This document shows, piece after piece, positions 1-8,983 of a DNA stretch of 64,000 nt. Source of the DNA: Listeria seeligeri serovar 1/2b str. SLCC3954 (GTDB taxonomy: Bacteria; Bacillota; Bacilli; Lactobacillales; Listeriaceae); the NCBI RefSeq assembly GCF_000027145.1, contig NC_013891.1:1364001-1428000 (forward strand), written 5' to 3'. The position numbers were made by a program, and so were the translations under genes. The notes beneath the pieces are model-generated. The model searched no databases and had not been told where the DNA came from. It saw only the letters and a program-made list of their open reading frames with translations. Position 1 is the first letter of the stretch; the number at the start of each line of letters is the position of its first letter.

Positions 1-491
1 AAATAATGAAAATAATAAACGGAATACAACTCCCAAGATAACCAAATGCATAACCTGCTGATGAAACTTTATCCATACGATCGTTAGTAGTTACGTCAAT
101 TAAAAAAGCATCGTAAAAAATATTCGCTCCAGAAAAACCGATTAAAGATAACACATAAAAACCGAGTAACAACAACCAAGCATCAGTTGGTATAAAAATT
201 AAGAGGAATGTAAAAGCAATCCCGATAGCTGTAAAAACACCAAAAAAACGTTTCTTAAAAAATTGATAATCGGCAATCGTTCCTAAAATCGGTGCTAATA
301 ACGAAATCAGTAAAGTTCCTATCGAATTCGCATATCCCCAATAAGCTGTCGATGTGGTAGCAGCAATTCCTGCATTTGCTGCTACACCTTTGAAATAAAT
401 TGGCAAAATGGCTGTCGTGATCATAATCGAATAGGCAGAATTTGCCCAATCTTGAAAAATCCAACTTTTCTCCTCTTTTGTATACGCCACT
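1..491 (-). CDS. MFS transporter, UMF1/Atg22-like family (3' end outside window)
   Basis: I translated this frame directly: it stays open from a GTG at 491 to the window edge, giving about 163 residues of the N-terminal half. The start is chosen because a strong AGGGGAG ribosome site lies just upstream. The opening has the pattern KEEKSWIFQDWANSAY, typical of the UMF1/Atg22-like branch of the major facilitator superfamily, whose proteins begin with a W-x-x-D-W-A-N-S-A-Y element. Several hydrophobic membrane helices follow, with a charged loop (DYQFFKKR) between helices. It is an inner-membrane transporter of unknown substrate. It starts only 17 bases after the stop of the phosphodiesterase gene on the same strand, so the two are probably co-transcribed and may share a substrate (inference). 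Family assignment is fairly secure; substrate is unknown. Confidence 0.8.
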
Positions 492-508
492 TGTTTTTCT
501 CCCCTTTT

Positions 509-1777
509 CTATTCGAATATGTCACTAATGATTTTGCCATCTGTGTTTGGAAACTTCAGTCCAAGAATTTTGGCGAAGGTAGGTGCTTCATCAATTAATT
601 TAGCATGAGCAATATTTTCACCGGTTTTGATGCCAGGACCATTAAAAATCAAGGTAGTCTGGTAATTTTCTTTTTTAGGAGAATAACCGTGGACTGCTTT
701 GTAATAACCCGGTTTACCAAGCATATCCTCTGTAACTTCCTCATGTAGCGGGCCATTTAAATCATCCATAAAATAGTAACCAACTTCCCCTTCTAACATT
801 AATGTAGCGTCTGTATCTGCTCCGAGCCGGGAAATTTCTTCATTCGTAATAATGGCTTCAATTCCCTTAACAGTATAAAGTAATTTCGTGATTTCTGGAA
901 TAAGTTTTTCTACCTTCGTATAAATATAACAAGAGCCATCACAGCTTTTTGCATATACTTGCCAGTCAGTGATGCTATTATCGGTCGCTTGAATCCACCC
1001 TTTTCCAGTAAAAAGGACATTTAAACGAATGGCGTGAGTTACATCTAGTTGATAATGATCGCCGAGAACAGCAAAAACTGTATTTTCATAAATACCTGCT
1101 TCTTTTGTAGCTTGAATGATTTGACCGAGCCGTTTATCATGGCGTTTTAGAGCCGCTTTTGCCTCGACTGAATTTACACCATGAGCATGGCGCATACTGT
1201 CCATGTCTACTAAATGCGTTAAAAGTAAATCAGGTTTTTTTGTTTTAATTGTATCAACCACACTCGCCGTTAAAAAAGCATCCAAAGCTGGCTGATTAAT
1301 TCCATTTCGAAGGTGCCCAAATTTCCGGTTCATATCAACTAAAAAAAATGGCGAACTGCCGTTTAAAGAAACCATCATTTGCGTTAGCCAAAAGCGATTT
1401 GGGAAAATTTCAGCGATATTATAGTCAATCCCACTTTTAGCAGCTACTGGCCACAAAAAAGCAGCCGTGGTCATTCCTGCCTCTTTAGCTAAATCATATA
1501 ATGTAGGAACTTGAATGGCTTTTTTGTACCAATACCAGTCTGGTGAATCTTTCGCGGGTTGGATTTTCGTATTATTGACAATTCCGTGTGTTTTTGGATA
1601 ATGACCTGTAATAATCGTTGTGTGTGCTGGATATGTAAGTGATGGGTAAATCGTTTCTACTTCTTCAATATGTGTTCCGTTTTGAATCAATTCACGGAGT
1701 ACTGGTAGTTCACTAGTATCTTTTAAATCAAGCGCCCCTAAAGCATCTAATGAAATAACAAAAAGATGTTTTTTCAC
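509..1777 (-). CDS. Type I phosphodiesterase/nucleotide pyrophosphatase family protein (alkaline phosphatase superfamily)
   Basis: This 422-residue enzyme belongs to the nucleotide pyrophosphatase/phosphodiesterase (NPP) branch of the alkaline phosphatase superfamily, which hydrolyses phosphodiester or pyrophosphate bonds using two metal ions. Visible family residues are the first metal Asp at 11, the nucleophile Thr48 in YPSLTYPAH, Asp191/193 with His197/199 in the second metal cluster, Asp240-His241 in LGDHY, and His363 in AVHGYSP. The start is a GTG with GGGGAG seven bases upstream. The protein starts directly in the catalytic fold with no signal peptide, although many bacterial NPP enzymes are secreted, so this copy should be cytoplasmic. 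It precedes the UMF1-type transporter by 17 bases. Physiological substrate unknown. Confidence 0.85.
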   Translation of the reverse strand: MKKHLFVISLDALGALDLKDTSELPVLRELIQNGTHIEEVETIYPSLTYPAHTTIITGHYPKTHGIVNNTKIQPAKDSPDWYWYKKAIQVPTLYDLAKEAGMTTAAFLWPVAAKSGIDYNIAEIFPNRFWLTQMMVSLNGSSPFFLVDMNRKFGHLRNGINQPALDAFLTASVVDTIKTKKPDLLLTHLVDMDSMRHAHGVNSVEAKAALKRHDKRLGQIIQATKEAGIYENTVFAVLGDHYQLDVTHAIRLNVLFTGKGWIQATDNSITDWQVYAKSCDGSCYIYTKVEKLIPEITKLLYTVKGIEAIITNEEISRLGADTDATLMLEGEVGYYFMDDLNGPLHEEVTEDMLGKPGYYKAVHGYSPKKENYQTTLIFNGPGIKTGENIAHAKLIDEAPTFAKILGLKFPNTDGKIISDIFE

Positions 1778-1793
1778 TATATTTCTCCCCTTT

Positions 1794-1834
1794 CAAAAAA
1801 ACAGGGATTTTCCAACAAATGTGGAAGAACCCCC
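1794..1834 (-). terminator. Intrinsic terminator after the AI-2E family gene
   Basis: Read on the minus strand, an imperfect G-U containing stem (GGGGTTCTTCCA pairing with TGGAAAATCCCT) is followed by a run of seven T. It lies just after the stop of the AI-2E permease gene and before the phosphodiesterase start, so it separates the murB unit from the phosphodiesterase/transporter unit. Confidence 0.7.
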
Positions 1835-1841
1835 GTGCGCA

Positions 1842-2876
1842 TTAAGTATGACTGTTGTTGTTTGGCTGTTCTATTTCTTCTTGCCCGGTAACGCCAAGAA
1901 CGTCTAAGAAGAACATGACGACTGGAATACCAACGATTAATCCCCAAATCCCGAAGAAATGCTCTCCGAAAATCAAGATGATAAAAGTATAAAAAACCGG
2001 TAAATTAGTTTTTGCAGACATTAACTTTGGATTTAGTACATAAGATTCTAACGCATGAATAATCATTACAACAATTAAAATATAGAAAATATATTCTACG
2101 CCACCAATCGAATAACCGATAATAGTTAGTGGCACGAGTGAAATGATAACCCCTGCTACTGGAATTAAACCTAGCAAGAAAACCATAATGGATAGAGTCA
2201 TTAATTGCGGGAATCCTAAAATCCAAAGCGCAATCGTTGTTAAAATTGCATTAACTAGCGCAATAATAAACTGTGCTTCAATTACTTTACCAAATGTCCC
2301 AACAAATTTCGATCCGAAAAATTTCGCTTCTTCGTAAATAAAGCCAATTTTGCTGGTAGAAAACTGATTGGTGAAAGAAACTAAGTGATCTTTTCCTAAA
2401 GAGAAAAATAGACTTAACATCAAAGCAATGAAAACATTCATAAGAACAGTTCCAACATTCGTTAAGTAAGTTAGCAGCATGGTTACGCCTTGTTCTGTGT
2501 ATTTCATAATATCAAACTGGTTGGCTAAATTAATAATATAGTTAATAAAATCATTGTTACTATCAGTTGTAAAGAATTTATTAGCAAAATTGACAAGTTG
2601 ATTGACTTGATCACCTAAAACAGGGATATATTTAACAAACACTAAGACAATAACTGTAGCAATCACTACATAAAGTAATAAAACAATGATTTGCCGATAA
2701 ATCGAAATTCTCCGTAAAATAAAGTTTTCTAGCCGTGTAATCAAGTAAGAAAAAATAAATGTTAATAAAATAATATTCATCTGACTTCTTAGCAAATATA
2801 GCACAAAGGCGAGTAAAAGAAACACACCGAAACGTTTGACACTCTTATTTTGTAGAAATAAACTAAGCTCTTTCAA
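1842..2876 (-). CDS. AI-2E family transporter (PerM/YdbI-like membrane protein)
   Basis: This is a 344-residue polytopic membrane protein of the AI-2E transporter (formerly UPF0118) family, whose members export or exchange small molecules; the autoinducer-2 role is proven only for a few. Hydrophobic helices lie at about residues 12-60, 140-165 and 195-325, with a large polar segment at roughly 75-135, as is normal for the family. The chosen start is the TTG at 2876, ten bases after a GGAGG; an in-frame TTG further upstream (2900) has no ribosome site. It follows murB closely and ends in a terminator, so it is probably the last gene of a murB unit. Substrate unknown. Confidence 0.8.
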   Translation of the reverse strand: MKELSLFLQNKSVKRFGVFLLLAFVLYLLRSQMNIILLTFIFSYLITRLENFILRRISIYRQIIVLLLYVVIATVIVLVFVKYIPVLGDQVNQLVNFANKFFTTDSNNDFINYIINLANQFDIMKYTEQGVTMLLTYLTNVGTVLMNVFIALMLSLFFSLGKDHLVSFTNQFSTSKIGFIYEEAKFFGSKFVGTFGKVIEAQFIIALVNAILTTIALWILGFPQLMTLSIMVFLLGLIPVAGVIISLVPLTIIGYSIGGVEYIFYILIVVMIIHALESYVLNPKLMSAKTNLPVFYTFIILIFGEHFFGIWGLIVGIPVVMFFLDVLGVTGQEEIEQPNNNSHT

Positions 2877-2905
2877 AAATGTATTACCTCCAATTTCCAA
2901 TCTGG

Positions 2906-3802
2906 TTACTTATCTTCGCCAATAATTTTTACTTCTGTTTCTAATTCGACATCAAATTTTTCGCGCACCGTTTTTTGCACGTGAGCGATTAAATTCATAT
3001 AATCTGTCGCTGTTGCTCCGCCAATGTTGACAATAAAACCAGCATGTTTTAAAGAAACCTGTGCCCCACCTATTATGTGCCCCTGTAAACCGCTATCTTG
3101 AATTAATTTTCCCGCAAAATGACCTGGTGGACGTTTGAAGACACTACCACAAGATGGATATTCTAATGGTTGTTTCGCTTCTCGTGCCGCAGTTAATTCA
3201 TCCATTTTTACTTGAATGGTATTTTTATCATCTAATTGTAATGCAAAAGTAGCATCTAAAACGATATATTTTTTTTCTGCTATGGTGCTAAAACGATAGG
3301 CTGCTTTTAACTCCGACCGCTTTAATTTCTTCAATTCACCGGCTTGGGTTAGTACAGTTGCTGCTTCTAGTACATCGCTTATTTCGCCCCCGTACGCGCC
3401 AGCATTCATATGTAACGCGCCACCAATGGATCCAGGAATACCACAGGCGAATTCAAGACCGCTTAAACTTTCATCTAAGGCGAATTTGGCTGTATCAATT
3501 AATTTCGCCCCACTCATCGCGATGACTTGCGTGTTATTTCTTTTGATGGATTGAAGCAAGGCAAGATGTACAATGACTCCACGAATCCCACCGTCTTTTA
3601 TAATTAAATTTGAGCCATTTCCTAGTATCGTTAATGGAATATTATTTTGATGACAATACGAGACAATAGCTTGCGTTTCTTCTATTGTTTTTGGCATTAC
3701 AAAGATATCGGCATTACCGCCTGTTTTAGTATACGTGTAGTTAGATAAAGGTTCATTTAGTTTAATAAAAATATGTGGAAATTTTGCTTGAATATCGTTC
3801 AT
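2906..3802 (-). CDS. murB: UDP-N-acetylenolpyruvoylglucosamine reductase
   Basis: MurB reduces UDP-GlcNAc-enolpyruvate to UDP-N-acetylmuramate with NADPH and bound FAD, the second committed step of cytoplasmic peptidoglycan precursor synthesis. The 298-residue protein shows the FAD-binding element LGNGSNLIIKDGG near residue 60, the substrate-site AYRFS, the catalytic serine loop YPSCGSVFKRP near 218, and the C-terminal catalytic glutamate in ELETEVKIIG. The SCGSVF form and short length fit the type II MurB of Firmicutes. The ATG at 3802 has a distant AAAGG upstream. It heads a unit with the AI-2E family gene. Confidence 0.95.
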   Translation of the reverse strand: MNDIQAKFPHIFIKLNEPLSNYTYTKTGGNADIFVMPKTIEETQAIVSYCHQNNIPLTILGNGSNLIIKDGGIRGVIVHLALLQSIKRNNTQVIAMSGAKLIDTAKFALDESLSGLEFACGIPGSIGGALHMNAGAYGGEISDVLEAATVLTQAGELKKLKRSELKAAYRFSTIAEKKYIVLDATFALQLDDKNTIQVKMDELTAAREAKQPLEYPSCGSVFKRPPGHFAGKLIQDSGLQGHIIGGAQVSLKHAGFIVNIGGATATDYMNLIAHVQKTVREKFDVELETEVKIIGEDK

Positions 3803-3949
3803 TGTTTATTTCAAACCTTTCATGGCTGTAGTTTTTAAAATCACTGCCTCTATTTTATCATGGAAGCTCTTTTTTACAAAGAATTCTAGAGTTTTTTTAT
3901 CAGTTTAGGAATAATTACTAGTAAATTGGGGTATTTGGATGGTATGTTC

Positions 3950-3978
3950 TTGTGATTTAAAAAGAAAAACGTTATAAT
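3950..3978 (+). promoter_or_regulatory. Sigma-A type promoter of bilEA-bilEB
   Basis: TTGTGA at 3950-3955 and a perfect TATAAT at 3973-3978 are separated by exactly 17 bases, upstream of the bilEA ribosome site GGAGAAAGGA at 4001-4010. A mini-frame (ATG at 4011, two lysine codons, stop) lies between that ribosome site and the real start. Reported sigma-B control of bilE in L. monocytogenes could not be matched to a well-spaced sigma-B site here. Confidence 0.75.
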
Positions 3979-4018
3979 TTAGAACATATATTCGATTAAT
4001 GGAGAAAGGAATGAAAAA

Positions 4019-5005
4019 ATGATTCGTTTTGACAATGTTTCTAAAAAATATAACGAAGATAAAATCGCTGTAAATAATGTGACGCTAGACATAAAAGATG
4101 GTGAATTCTTCGTTTTCATCGGACCAAGTGGCTGCGGGAAAACAACAACTCTAAAAATGATTAACCGATTGATTCCACTGACAACAGGAACTATCTACAT
4201 CAATGAAAAAAGAATTAGCGATTATGATATTCATGAACTTCGCTGGGATATTGGTTATGTCTTGCAGCAGATTGCGCTTTTCCCTCATATGACAATTGAG
4301 GAAAATATTGCGATTGTACCAGAATTAAAGAAATGGGATAAAGATAAAATTCATGACCGGATTACCGAGTTGTTAGATAGTGTAGGTCTTGATCCAGAAA
4401 GTTACCGACATCGCAAGCCAGCAGAACTTTCTGGCGGAGAACAACAACGCGTCGGTGTCGTTCGAGCTCTTGCTGCTGACCCTGGAATTATCTTAATGGA
4501 TGAGCCTTTCAGCGCGCTTGATCCGATTTCAAGACAACGACTCCAACAAGATATATCTGCCCTTCAAAAGAAAATTAAAAAAACGATTGTCTTTGTAACC
4601 CATGATATGCAAGAAGCTCTTGCTCTTGGCGACCGAATTTGTGTGATGCAAGATGGAGAAATCGTTCAAGTTGCTACACCTCAGGAAATTATTAAGAATC
4701 CGGAGAATGACTTCGTTAAAGATTTCTTAGCATCTGGACATGCTTTTAACACACCTATTTTAGAAGGTAGTTTTACTGTAAACGATTTAATAGATGCAGA
4801 TCTATTTTATGCTTATCAAACGAGTGATGGGTCTCTTGGGATTTCTTTAACTGACCCGGTTGAGAATTTAGTACGTCGCGTGGCTGAAGAACAGTCTATC
4901 CCTGTTTTAGATGAAGCAACGGGTGAATTCGTAGGAACAATTACTAACAAACATGTAATGCAATTCTTAGCTCGTCACCTAGAAAGTTCAGGTGAGCTAG
5001 TATGA
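4019..5005 (+). CDS. bilEA: ABC transporter ATP-binding protein, BilEA (bile exclusion / OpuCA-like)
   Basis: This 328-residue ATPase is of the quaternary-amine (glycine betaine/carnitine/choline) import type. Walker A GPSGCGKT is at residues 35-42, the signature LSGGE at 137-141 and Walker B ILMDEP at 158-163. The region after residue 240 contains one CBS-like segment ([20 protein letters not shown]) rather than the two clear CBS domains of OpuCA. The ORF overlaps the permease start by four bases (ATGA). In L. monocytogenes this pair is the BilE system, which looks like an osmolyte importer but is reported to help exclude bile; that function is transferred by homology and synteny. Confidence 0.88.
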   Translation: MIRFDNVSKKYNEDKIAVNNVTLDIKDGEFFVFIGPSGCGKTTTLKMINRLIPLTTGTIYINEKRISDYDIHELRWDIGYVLQQIALFPHMTIEENIAIVPELKKWDKDKIHDRITELLDSVGLDPESYRHRKPAELSGGEQQRVGVVRALAADPGIILMDEPFSALDPISRQRLQQDISALQKKIKKTIVFVTHDMQEALALGDRICVMQDGEIVQVATPQEIIKNPENDFVKDFLASGHAFNTPILEGSFTVNDLIDADLFYAYQTSDGSLGISLTDPVENLVRRVAEEQSIPVLDEATGEFVGTITNKHVMQFLARHLESSGELV

Positions 5006-6516
5006 ATACATTATTAGATACGTTTGCTGTCCGTAAAGATGAACTTTTCACTGCCTTGGTGCAACATATCCAAATTTCATTTGTTTCGCTCTTTATAGCG
5101 GTTTTGATTGCTTTACCACTTGGTATCTATTTAACAAGGCATAAGCGAATTGCTGAGCCGATTATCCAAGTAGCAGCGATTTTTCAAACGATACCTTCTC
5201 TTGCTTTACTTGGTTTATTAATTCCACTTGTTGGTATCGGCATAGTTCCAGCGATTATAGCGCTTGTTATCTATGCTCTCCTTCCGATTTTAAGGAATAC
5301 ATATACTGGGATAAAAGAAGTGGATCCTGCCCTTGTAGAAGCCTCCCGTGCTATGGGAATGAACAAGTGGAAAAGATTATATAAAGTTCAACTTCCATTA
5401 GCAATGCCTGTTATTATGGCTGGTATTCGTACTGCAATGGTGCTTATTATTGGAACTGCCACTCTTGCTGCGTTAATTGGCGCAGGTGGTTTAGGGGACT
5501 TAATTTTACTTGGTATTGATCGAAATGATAATAGTTTAATACTACTTGGTGCTATACCAGCAGCGTTACTAGCTATTTTGTTCGACTTTTTATTACGTTT
5601 CCTTGAAAAAGCATCATTTAAAAGCACAATAATTACGATTTCTGCCGGAATTCTGCTCACAGCTGCAATTATCGTTGTTCCTTATTTTGTTTCTGACAAA
5701 AAAGAAATTACAATTGCTGGGAAACTCGGTGCAGAGCCTGAGATTTTGATTAATATGTACAAATTAGTTATTGAAGATGAGACGGATTTAAAAGTGAATG
5801 TGAAACCAAATATGGGTAAAACTAGCTTTGTTTTCAACGCATTAAAATCAGGAGACATTGACATTTATCCGGAATTTACCGGAACTGTGTTAGAAACTTT
5901 CTTGAAAGAAAATGCTAAAACCCATGATCCAGAGCAAGTTTATAAGCAAGCGCGCGATGGATTGGCTAAAGAGTTTGACATGACTTATTTAAAACCAATG
6001 GAATATAATAATACTTATGCTCTTGCCGTTTCACCAGAATTTGCTAAGAAAAATAATTTAGAGAAAATATCCGATTTGGGTCCTGTAACTGATCAAGTAA
6101 AAGCCGGCTTCACATTAGAATTTAAAGATCGGTCCGATGGTTATAAAGGAATTCAAGAAACTTATGGACTTACTTTCCCTAACTTAAAAACGATGGAACC
6201 CAAATTGCGCTATAATGCGATAAAATCTGGGGATATCAATTTACTTGATGCTTATTCGACAGATAGTGAATTAGCACAATACAAACTAAAAGTACTGGAA
6301 GATGATCAGCAGCTCTTCCCTCCTTATCAAGGTGCTCCATTAATGCTAACGGAAACGCTGAATAAATATCCAGAACTCAGAAAACCATTAAACAAACTGG
6401 CTGGCAAAATTACCGATGATGAAATGCGGAAAATGAATTATGAGGTCAATGTTAATGGTAAATCGGCTTACACAGTTGCTAAAAATTATTTACAAGAACA
6501 AGGTGTTTTGAAATAG
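5002..6516 (+). CDS. bilEB: BilEB: fused permease and substrate-binding protein of a betaine/carnitine/choline-type ABC transporter
   Basis: This 504-residue protein fuses two functions. Residues 1-230 form an OpuCB/ProW-like permease with membrane helices and the ATPase-contact EAA loop ([21 protein letters not shown], near 113-133). A final helix at about 212-230 leads into a periplasm-type binding domain at about 235-504 of the OpuAC/ProX family (starting [16 protein letters not shown]), which would sit outside the membrane tethered to the permease. Two copies per ATPase dimer would give a complete importer from only two genes. By synteny it is BilEB of L. monocytogenes. Its ligand is not settled by sequence: the family binds quaternary amines, while the described phenotype is bile tolerance. 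Confidence 0.88.
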   Translation: MNTLLDTFAVRKDELFTALVQHIQISFVSLFIAVLIALPLGIYLTRHKRIAEPIIQVAAIFQTIPSLALLGLLIPLVGIGIVPAIIALVIYALLPILRNTYTGIKEVDPALVEASRAMGMNKWKRLYKVQLPLAMPVIMAGIRTAMVLIIGTATLAALIGAGGLGDLILLGIDRNDNSLILLGAIPAALLAILFDFLLRFLEKASFKSTIITISAGILLTAAIIVVPYFVSDKKEITIAGKLGAEPEILINMYKLVIEDETDLKVNVKPNMGKTSFVFNALKSGDIDIYPEFTGTVLETFLKENAKTHDPEQVYKQARDGLAKEFDMTYLKPMEYNNTYALAVSPEFAKKNNLEKISDLGPVTDQVKAGFTLEFKDRSDGYKGIQETYGLTFPNLKTMEPKLRYNAIKSGDINLLDAYSTDSELAQYKLKVLEDDQQLFPPYQGAPLMLTETLNKYPELRKPLNKLAGKITDDEMRKMNYEVNVNGKSAYTVAKNYLQEQGVLK

Positions 6517-6558
6517 AAAAAGCTAAGCGGAGTGGAAAATAACTTCGCTTAGCTTTTT
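6517..6558. terminator. Bidirectional intrinsic terminator between bilEB and the convergent unknown gene
   Basis: AAAAAGCTAAGCG (6517-6529) and its exact complement CGCTTAGCTTTTT (6546-6558) form a 13-bp stem with A/T tracts on both sides. It serves bilEB on the plus strand and the gene ending at 6560 on the minus strand. Confidence 0.9.
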
Positions 6559-6559
6559 C

Positions 6560-7390
6560 TTATTGTCTGATTAAATTTTTGACTTTATTAATATTCGGTT
6601 TGTAGAAGCGACAATGTGTTTCAAATTCTTTATTAAATTCAGCGGCTTGTTGAGTTAATGATTGTTCATGATCAATCATTAAACCTTCTTCAAGAAGTGG
6701 ACGAAGGGAAATAATTTGATCGAACACAAGCCCAGCATTAGTATCACTTAAAACAGCGATTATTTTGCTTAAAGCTTTTTGTTTATCGGTAGGTAATGAT
6801 TTTTGGTGAAGATGGAACCATTTTGCTAGTTGCTTACGGTTTTTTCGTGTTGCTTCTAAATAGATTGTTTGTGCGTAAGCTGCCTTAGCAAATGCAACGG
6901 AAAGATTTTCAGCGGATAACCAATCTTCCTCTAATATCTCTCCTTGCATTTTGATTTTTTCATTAAGCAATGTAATATCATCTTGGTAAATGTCCATTTT
7001 GCGTTGTTGTTGCTTATAAATTTCCATCGCTAAGTTGAGTTCATCAATAGTTGGTTGCATTTGTTCACCAAAAATTGTATTATCATTTAAAATTAATTGA
7101 GTTTGTTCGATTTTTTCAGCAATAATACTATCACGTTCTTTGACGACATGTGCTCTTTTGCCCAAATACTCAAAGTAAAAATTGTATTTTTGGATGCAAT
7201 TAACTACTGCCTCCGCTTCTTTAATCGTAGCTGGTTCGTCATTCGAGTTAAAAACAGTAACTCCAGACACTTTACTCAGCTTTGTATAAAGAATAATTGT
7301 AAATGTTTCTCCGTCCAAATTAATAGTGTACGGTAGTTTATGCTGCTGCTCTAGAAGTCGTTTATGTTGTTTTAATAGTTTATCCGTCAT
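6560..7390 (-). CDS. Hypothetical protein, conserved in Listeria, unknown function
   Basis: I do not recognise a family. The product is 276 residues, soluble (no membrane helix or signal peptide), rich in Lys, Gln and Glu, and mostly helical in appearance. The N-terminal third looks like a small alpha/beta domain (HKLPYTINLDGETFTIILYTKL, which may be a beta hairpin), followed by long helical stretches at about 85-150 and 160-275 that could form coiled coils. The start is the ATG at 7390, nine bases after AAAGGTG; an in-frame GTG twelve bases upstream is itself part of that ribosome site. It sits alone between bilE (convergent) and mntH. No nearby gene suggests a role. Confidence 0.7.
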   Translation of the reverse strand: MTDKLLKQHKRLLEQQHKLPYTINLDGETFTIILYTKLSKVSGVTVFNSNDEPATIKEAEAVVNCIQKYNFYFEYLGKRAHVVKERDSIIAEKIEQTQLILNDNTIFGEQMQPTIDELNLAMEIYKQQQRKMDIYQDDITLLNEKIKMQGEILEEDWLSAENLSVAFAKAAYAQTIYLEATRKNRKQLAKWFHLHQKSLPTDKQKALSKIIAVLSDTNAGLVFDQIISLRPLLEEGLMIDHEQSLTQQAAEFNKEFETHCRFYKPNINKVKNLIRQ

Positions 7391-7525
7391 CTTATTCAAC
7401 ACCTTTACTACGCCTTAGTATAATATAGTTCAATTATATAGCATAAAGATGAAAATTTCGAGGGAAAGAAATGAGAAAATTATTTTTAATAGTTTACATA
7501 ATATAATTATTGTCTTCTTTGCTTA

Positions 7526-8872
7526 TTATAGTGAAGTTATTGTATAAAATAATAAGTAAATATTTAGGATAGCTATAAAGATTGCTACAGTCCAAGAAAT
7601 GATTTTTAACCAAGGTGGATTCACAAAATCTCCCATTTTGCGCTTATCACTAGTAAACATAACTAATGGAATAACGGCGAAAGATAATTGCATGGAAAGA
7701 ATGACTTGGCTAAATATTAAAAGCTCATTAATTCCGTTTGCACCATATAGCGCAGTGATGATAACTGCTGGAACAATGGCAAGAACGCGTGTTAATAAAC
7801 GCCGAACGACAGGCTTTAAACGGATATTTAAAAAACCTTCCATGACGATTTGTCCAGCTAGTGTTCCTGTTAATGTGGAGTTTTGACCAGAAGCAAGTAA
7901 CGCGACTGCAAAAATAGTGCTAGCAATACTACTTCCTAGGGTAGGATTAAGTAATTTATAGGCATCTTCTATCCCGGCAACATTATTTTGACCAGTTGTG
8001 TAAAACGCAGCAGCAGCTAAAATCAAAATAGACGCATTGATTAATAACGCTATTGTTAATGAAAACGTAGAATCAATGAAAGAAAAACGAATTGCTTCCT
8101 TCTTCCCTTCTTTTGTTCTAGCATACTGTCTAGTTTGTACTATGGAAGAATGCAAATATAAATTATGTGGCATTACGGTTGCCCCAAGTATACCAAGTGC
8201 GATATAGAGCATTGCTGGATTTGTTACGATTTCAGTTTGTGGAATAAATCCTTTGGCGATGGCTTGTACATCTGGATGAGACATAACCATCTCTGCTCCG
8301 AAACAAACAAGAATCGTGACCATAAGTGTAATAACGATAACTTCTATGTAACGGAAGCCTTTGTGCTGCAAGAAGAGTACGAGAAATATATCAAGAGCTG
8401 TAATACAAACGCCCCAAATAAGAGGAATCCCAAAAAGTAAATTAAGGGCTATTGCACTCCCAATTACTTCCGCGATATCCGTTGCAATAATGGCTAGTTC
8501 TGCTAAAATCCAAAGTACAAATCCAAATGGCTTGGAGAAACTATCGCTTGAGGCTTGCGCTAAATCTCGTCCAGTAACAATTCCGAGTTTCGATGCCAGT
8601 GATTGTAATAAAATAGCTAAAATATTAGAAATTAAAATAACAGATAATAGTGTATAACCAAACTCAGATCCCCCTGCGATAGAGGTTGCCCAGTTTCCTG
8701 GATCGACATAACCAACTGCAATAAGCGCACCAGGACCCATAAAAGCTAGTAATTTTCGGAAAAACTTGGCATTTTTTGGAATAGCTACCGAATTATTTAC
8801 TTCACTTAAACTGGGAGCATTTTGCGCTTTTCTCCAGCTTTCTTTCGTCCGTTCTGTTTTCTCCTTTTTCAT
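7526..8872 (-). CDS. mntH: Nramp-family Mn2+/H+ symporter
   Basis: MntH imports manganese (and iron) with protons across the cytoplasmic membrane. The 448-residue protein carries the two metal-binding helix breaks of the Nramp fold: DPGN in the first helix (GYVDPGNWATS) and MPHN in the sixth (GATVMPHNLYLHSS), with about eleven hydrophobic helices in all. The start is the ATG at 8872 preceded by GGTCAGGGAG; an in-frame ATG 60 bases upstream falls in the promoter. A consensus promoter with a palindrome over its -10 lies upstream, which fits control by a manganese-responsive repressor of the MntR type. Manganese supply also matters to the SodA and PpaC encoded nearby. Confidence 0.93.
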   Translation of the reverse strand: MKKEKTERTKESWRKAQNAPSLSEVNNSVAIPKNAKFFRKLLAFMGPGALIAVGYVDPGNWATSIAGGSEFGYTLLSVILISNILAILLQSLASKLGIVTGRDLAQASSDSFSKPFGFVLWILAELAIIATDIAEVIGSAIALNLLFGIPLIWGVCITALDIFLVLFLQHKGFRYIEVIVITLMVTILVCFGAEMVMSHPDVQAIAKGFIPQTEIVTNPAMLYIALGILGATVMPHNLYLHSSIVQTRQYARTKEGKKEAIRFSFIDSTFSLTIALLINASILILAAAAFYTTGQNNVAGIEDAYKLLNPTLGSSIASTIFAVALLASGQNSTLTGTLAGQIVMEGFLNIRLKPVVRRLLTRVLAIVPAVIITALYGANGINELLIFSQVILSMQLSFAVIPLVMFTSDKRKMGDFVNPPWLKIISWTVAIFIAILNIYLLFYTITSL

Positions 8873-8903
8873 GCTCCCTGACCTTCTTTCGTTTATGATA
8901 AAA

Positions 8904-8932
8904 AGTTTACTACGGGAAACATTCTTTGTCAA
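8904..8932 (-). promoter_or_regulatory. mntH promoter
   Basis: On the minus strand a perfect TTGACA (8927-8932) and TAAACT (8904-8909) are separated by 17 bases, about 30 bases upstream of the mntH start. Confidence 0.75.
8905..8920. promoter_or_regulatory. Palindromic operator over the mntH -10, candidate MntR site
   Basis: GTTTACTACGGGAAAC is an inverted repeat with GTTT/AAAC arms. It covers the mntH -10 element, where a bound repressor would block RNA polymerase. Assignment to MntR is inference from the gene it controls. Confidence 0.5.
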
Positions 8933-8935
8933 ACG

Positions 8936-8974
8936 AAAAACACAACCATTTAAAAAATAATAGGTTGTGTTTTT
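8936..8974 (-). terminator. Terminator of the opuC operon
   Basis: AAAAACACAACC and GGTTGTGTTTTT form a perfect 12-bp stem directly after the opuCD stop, with the mntH -35 element starting just beyond it. Confidence 0.85.
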
Positions 8975-8983
8975 TTTGTTGAA

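Noticed and set aside
3891-3934. A possible sigma-B promoter for bilE (GTTT elements near 3891 and 3903, GGGTAT at 3929-3934)
   Set aside because: The spacers (about 20 bases, or 11 bases to a poor -10) do not fit the 12-15 base rule, and the sigma-A site downstream is much better.
8165-8657. Long plus-strand open frames opposite mntH, and similar antisense frames opposite many other genes
   Set aside because: They mirror strongly coding minus-strand genes, lack ribosome sites and have no family features.
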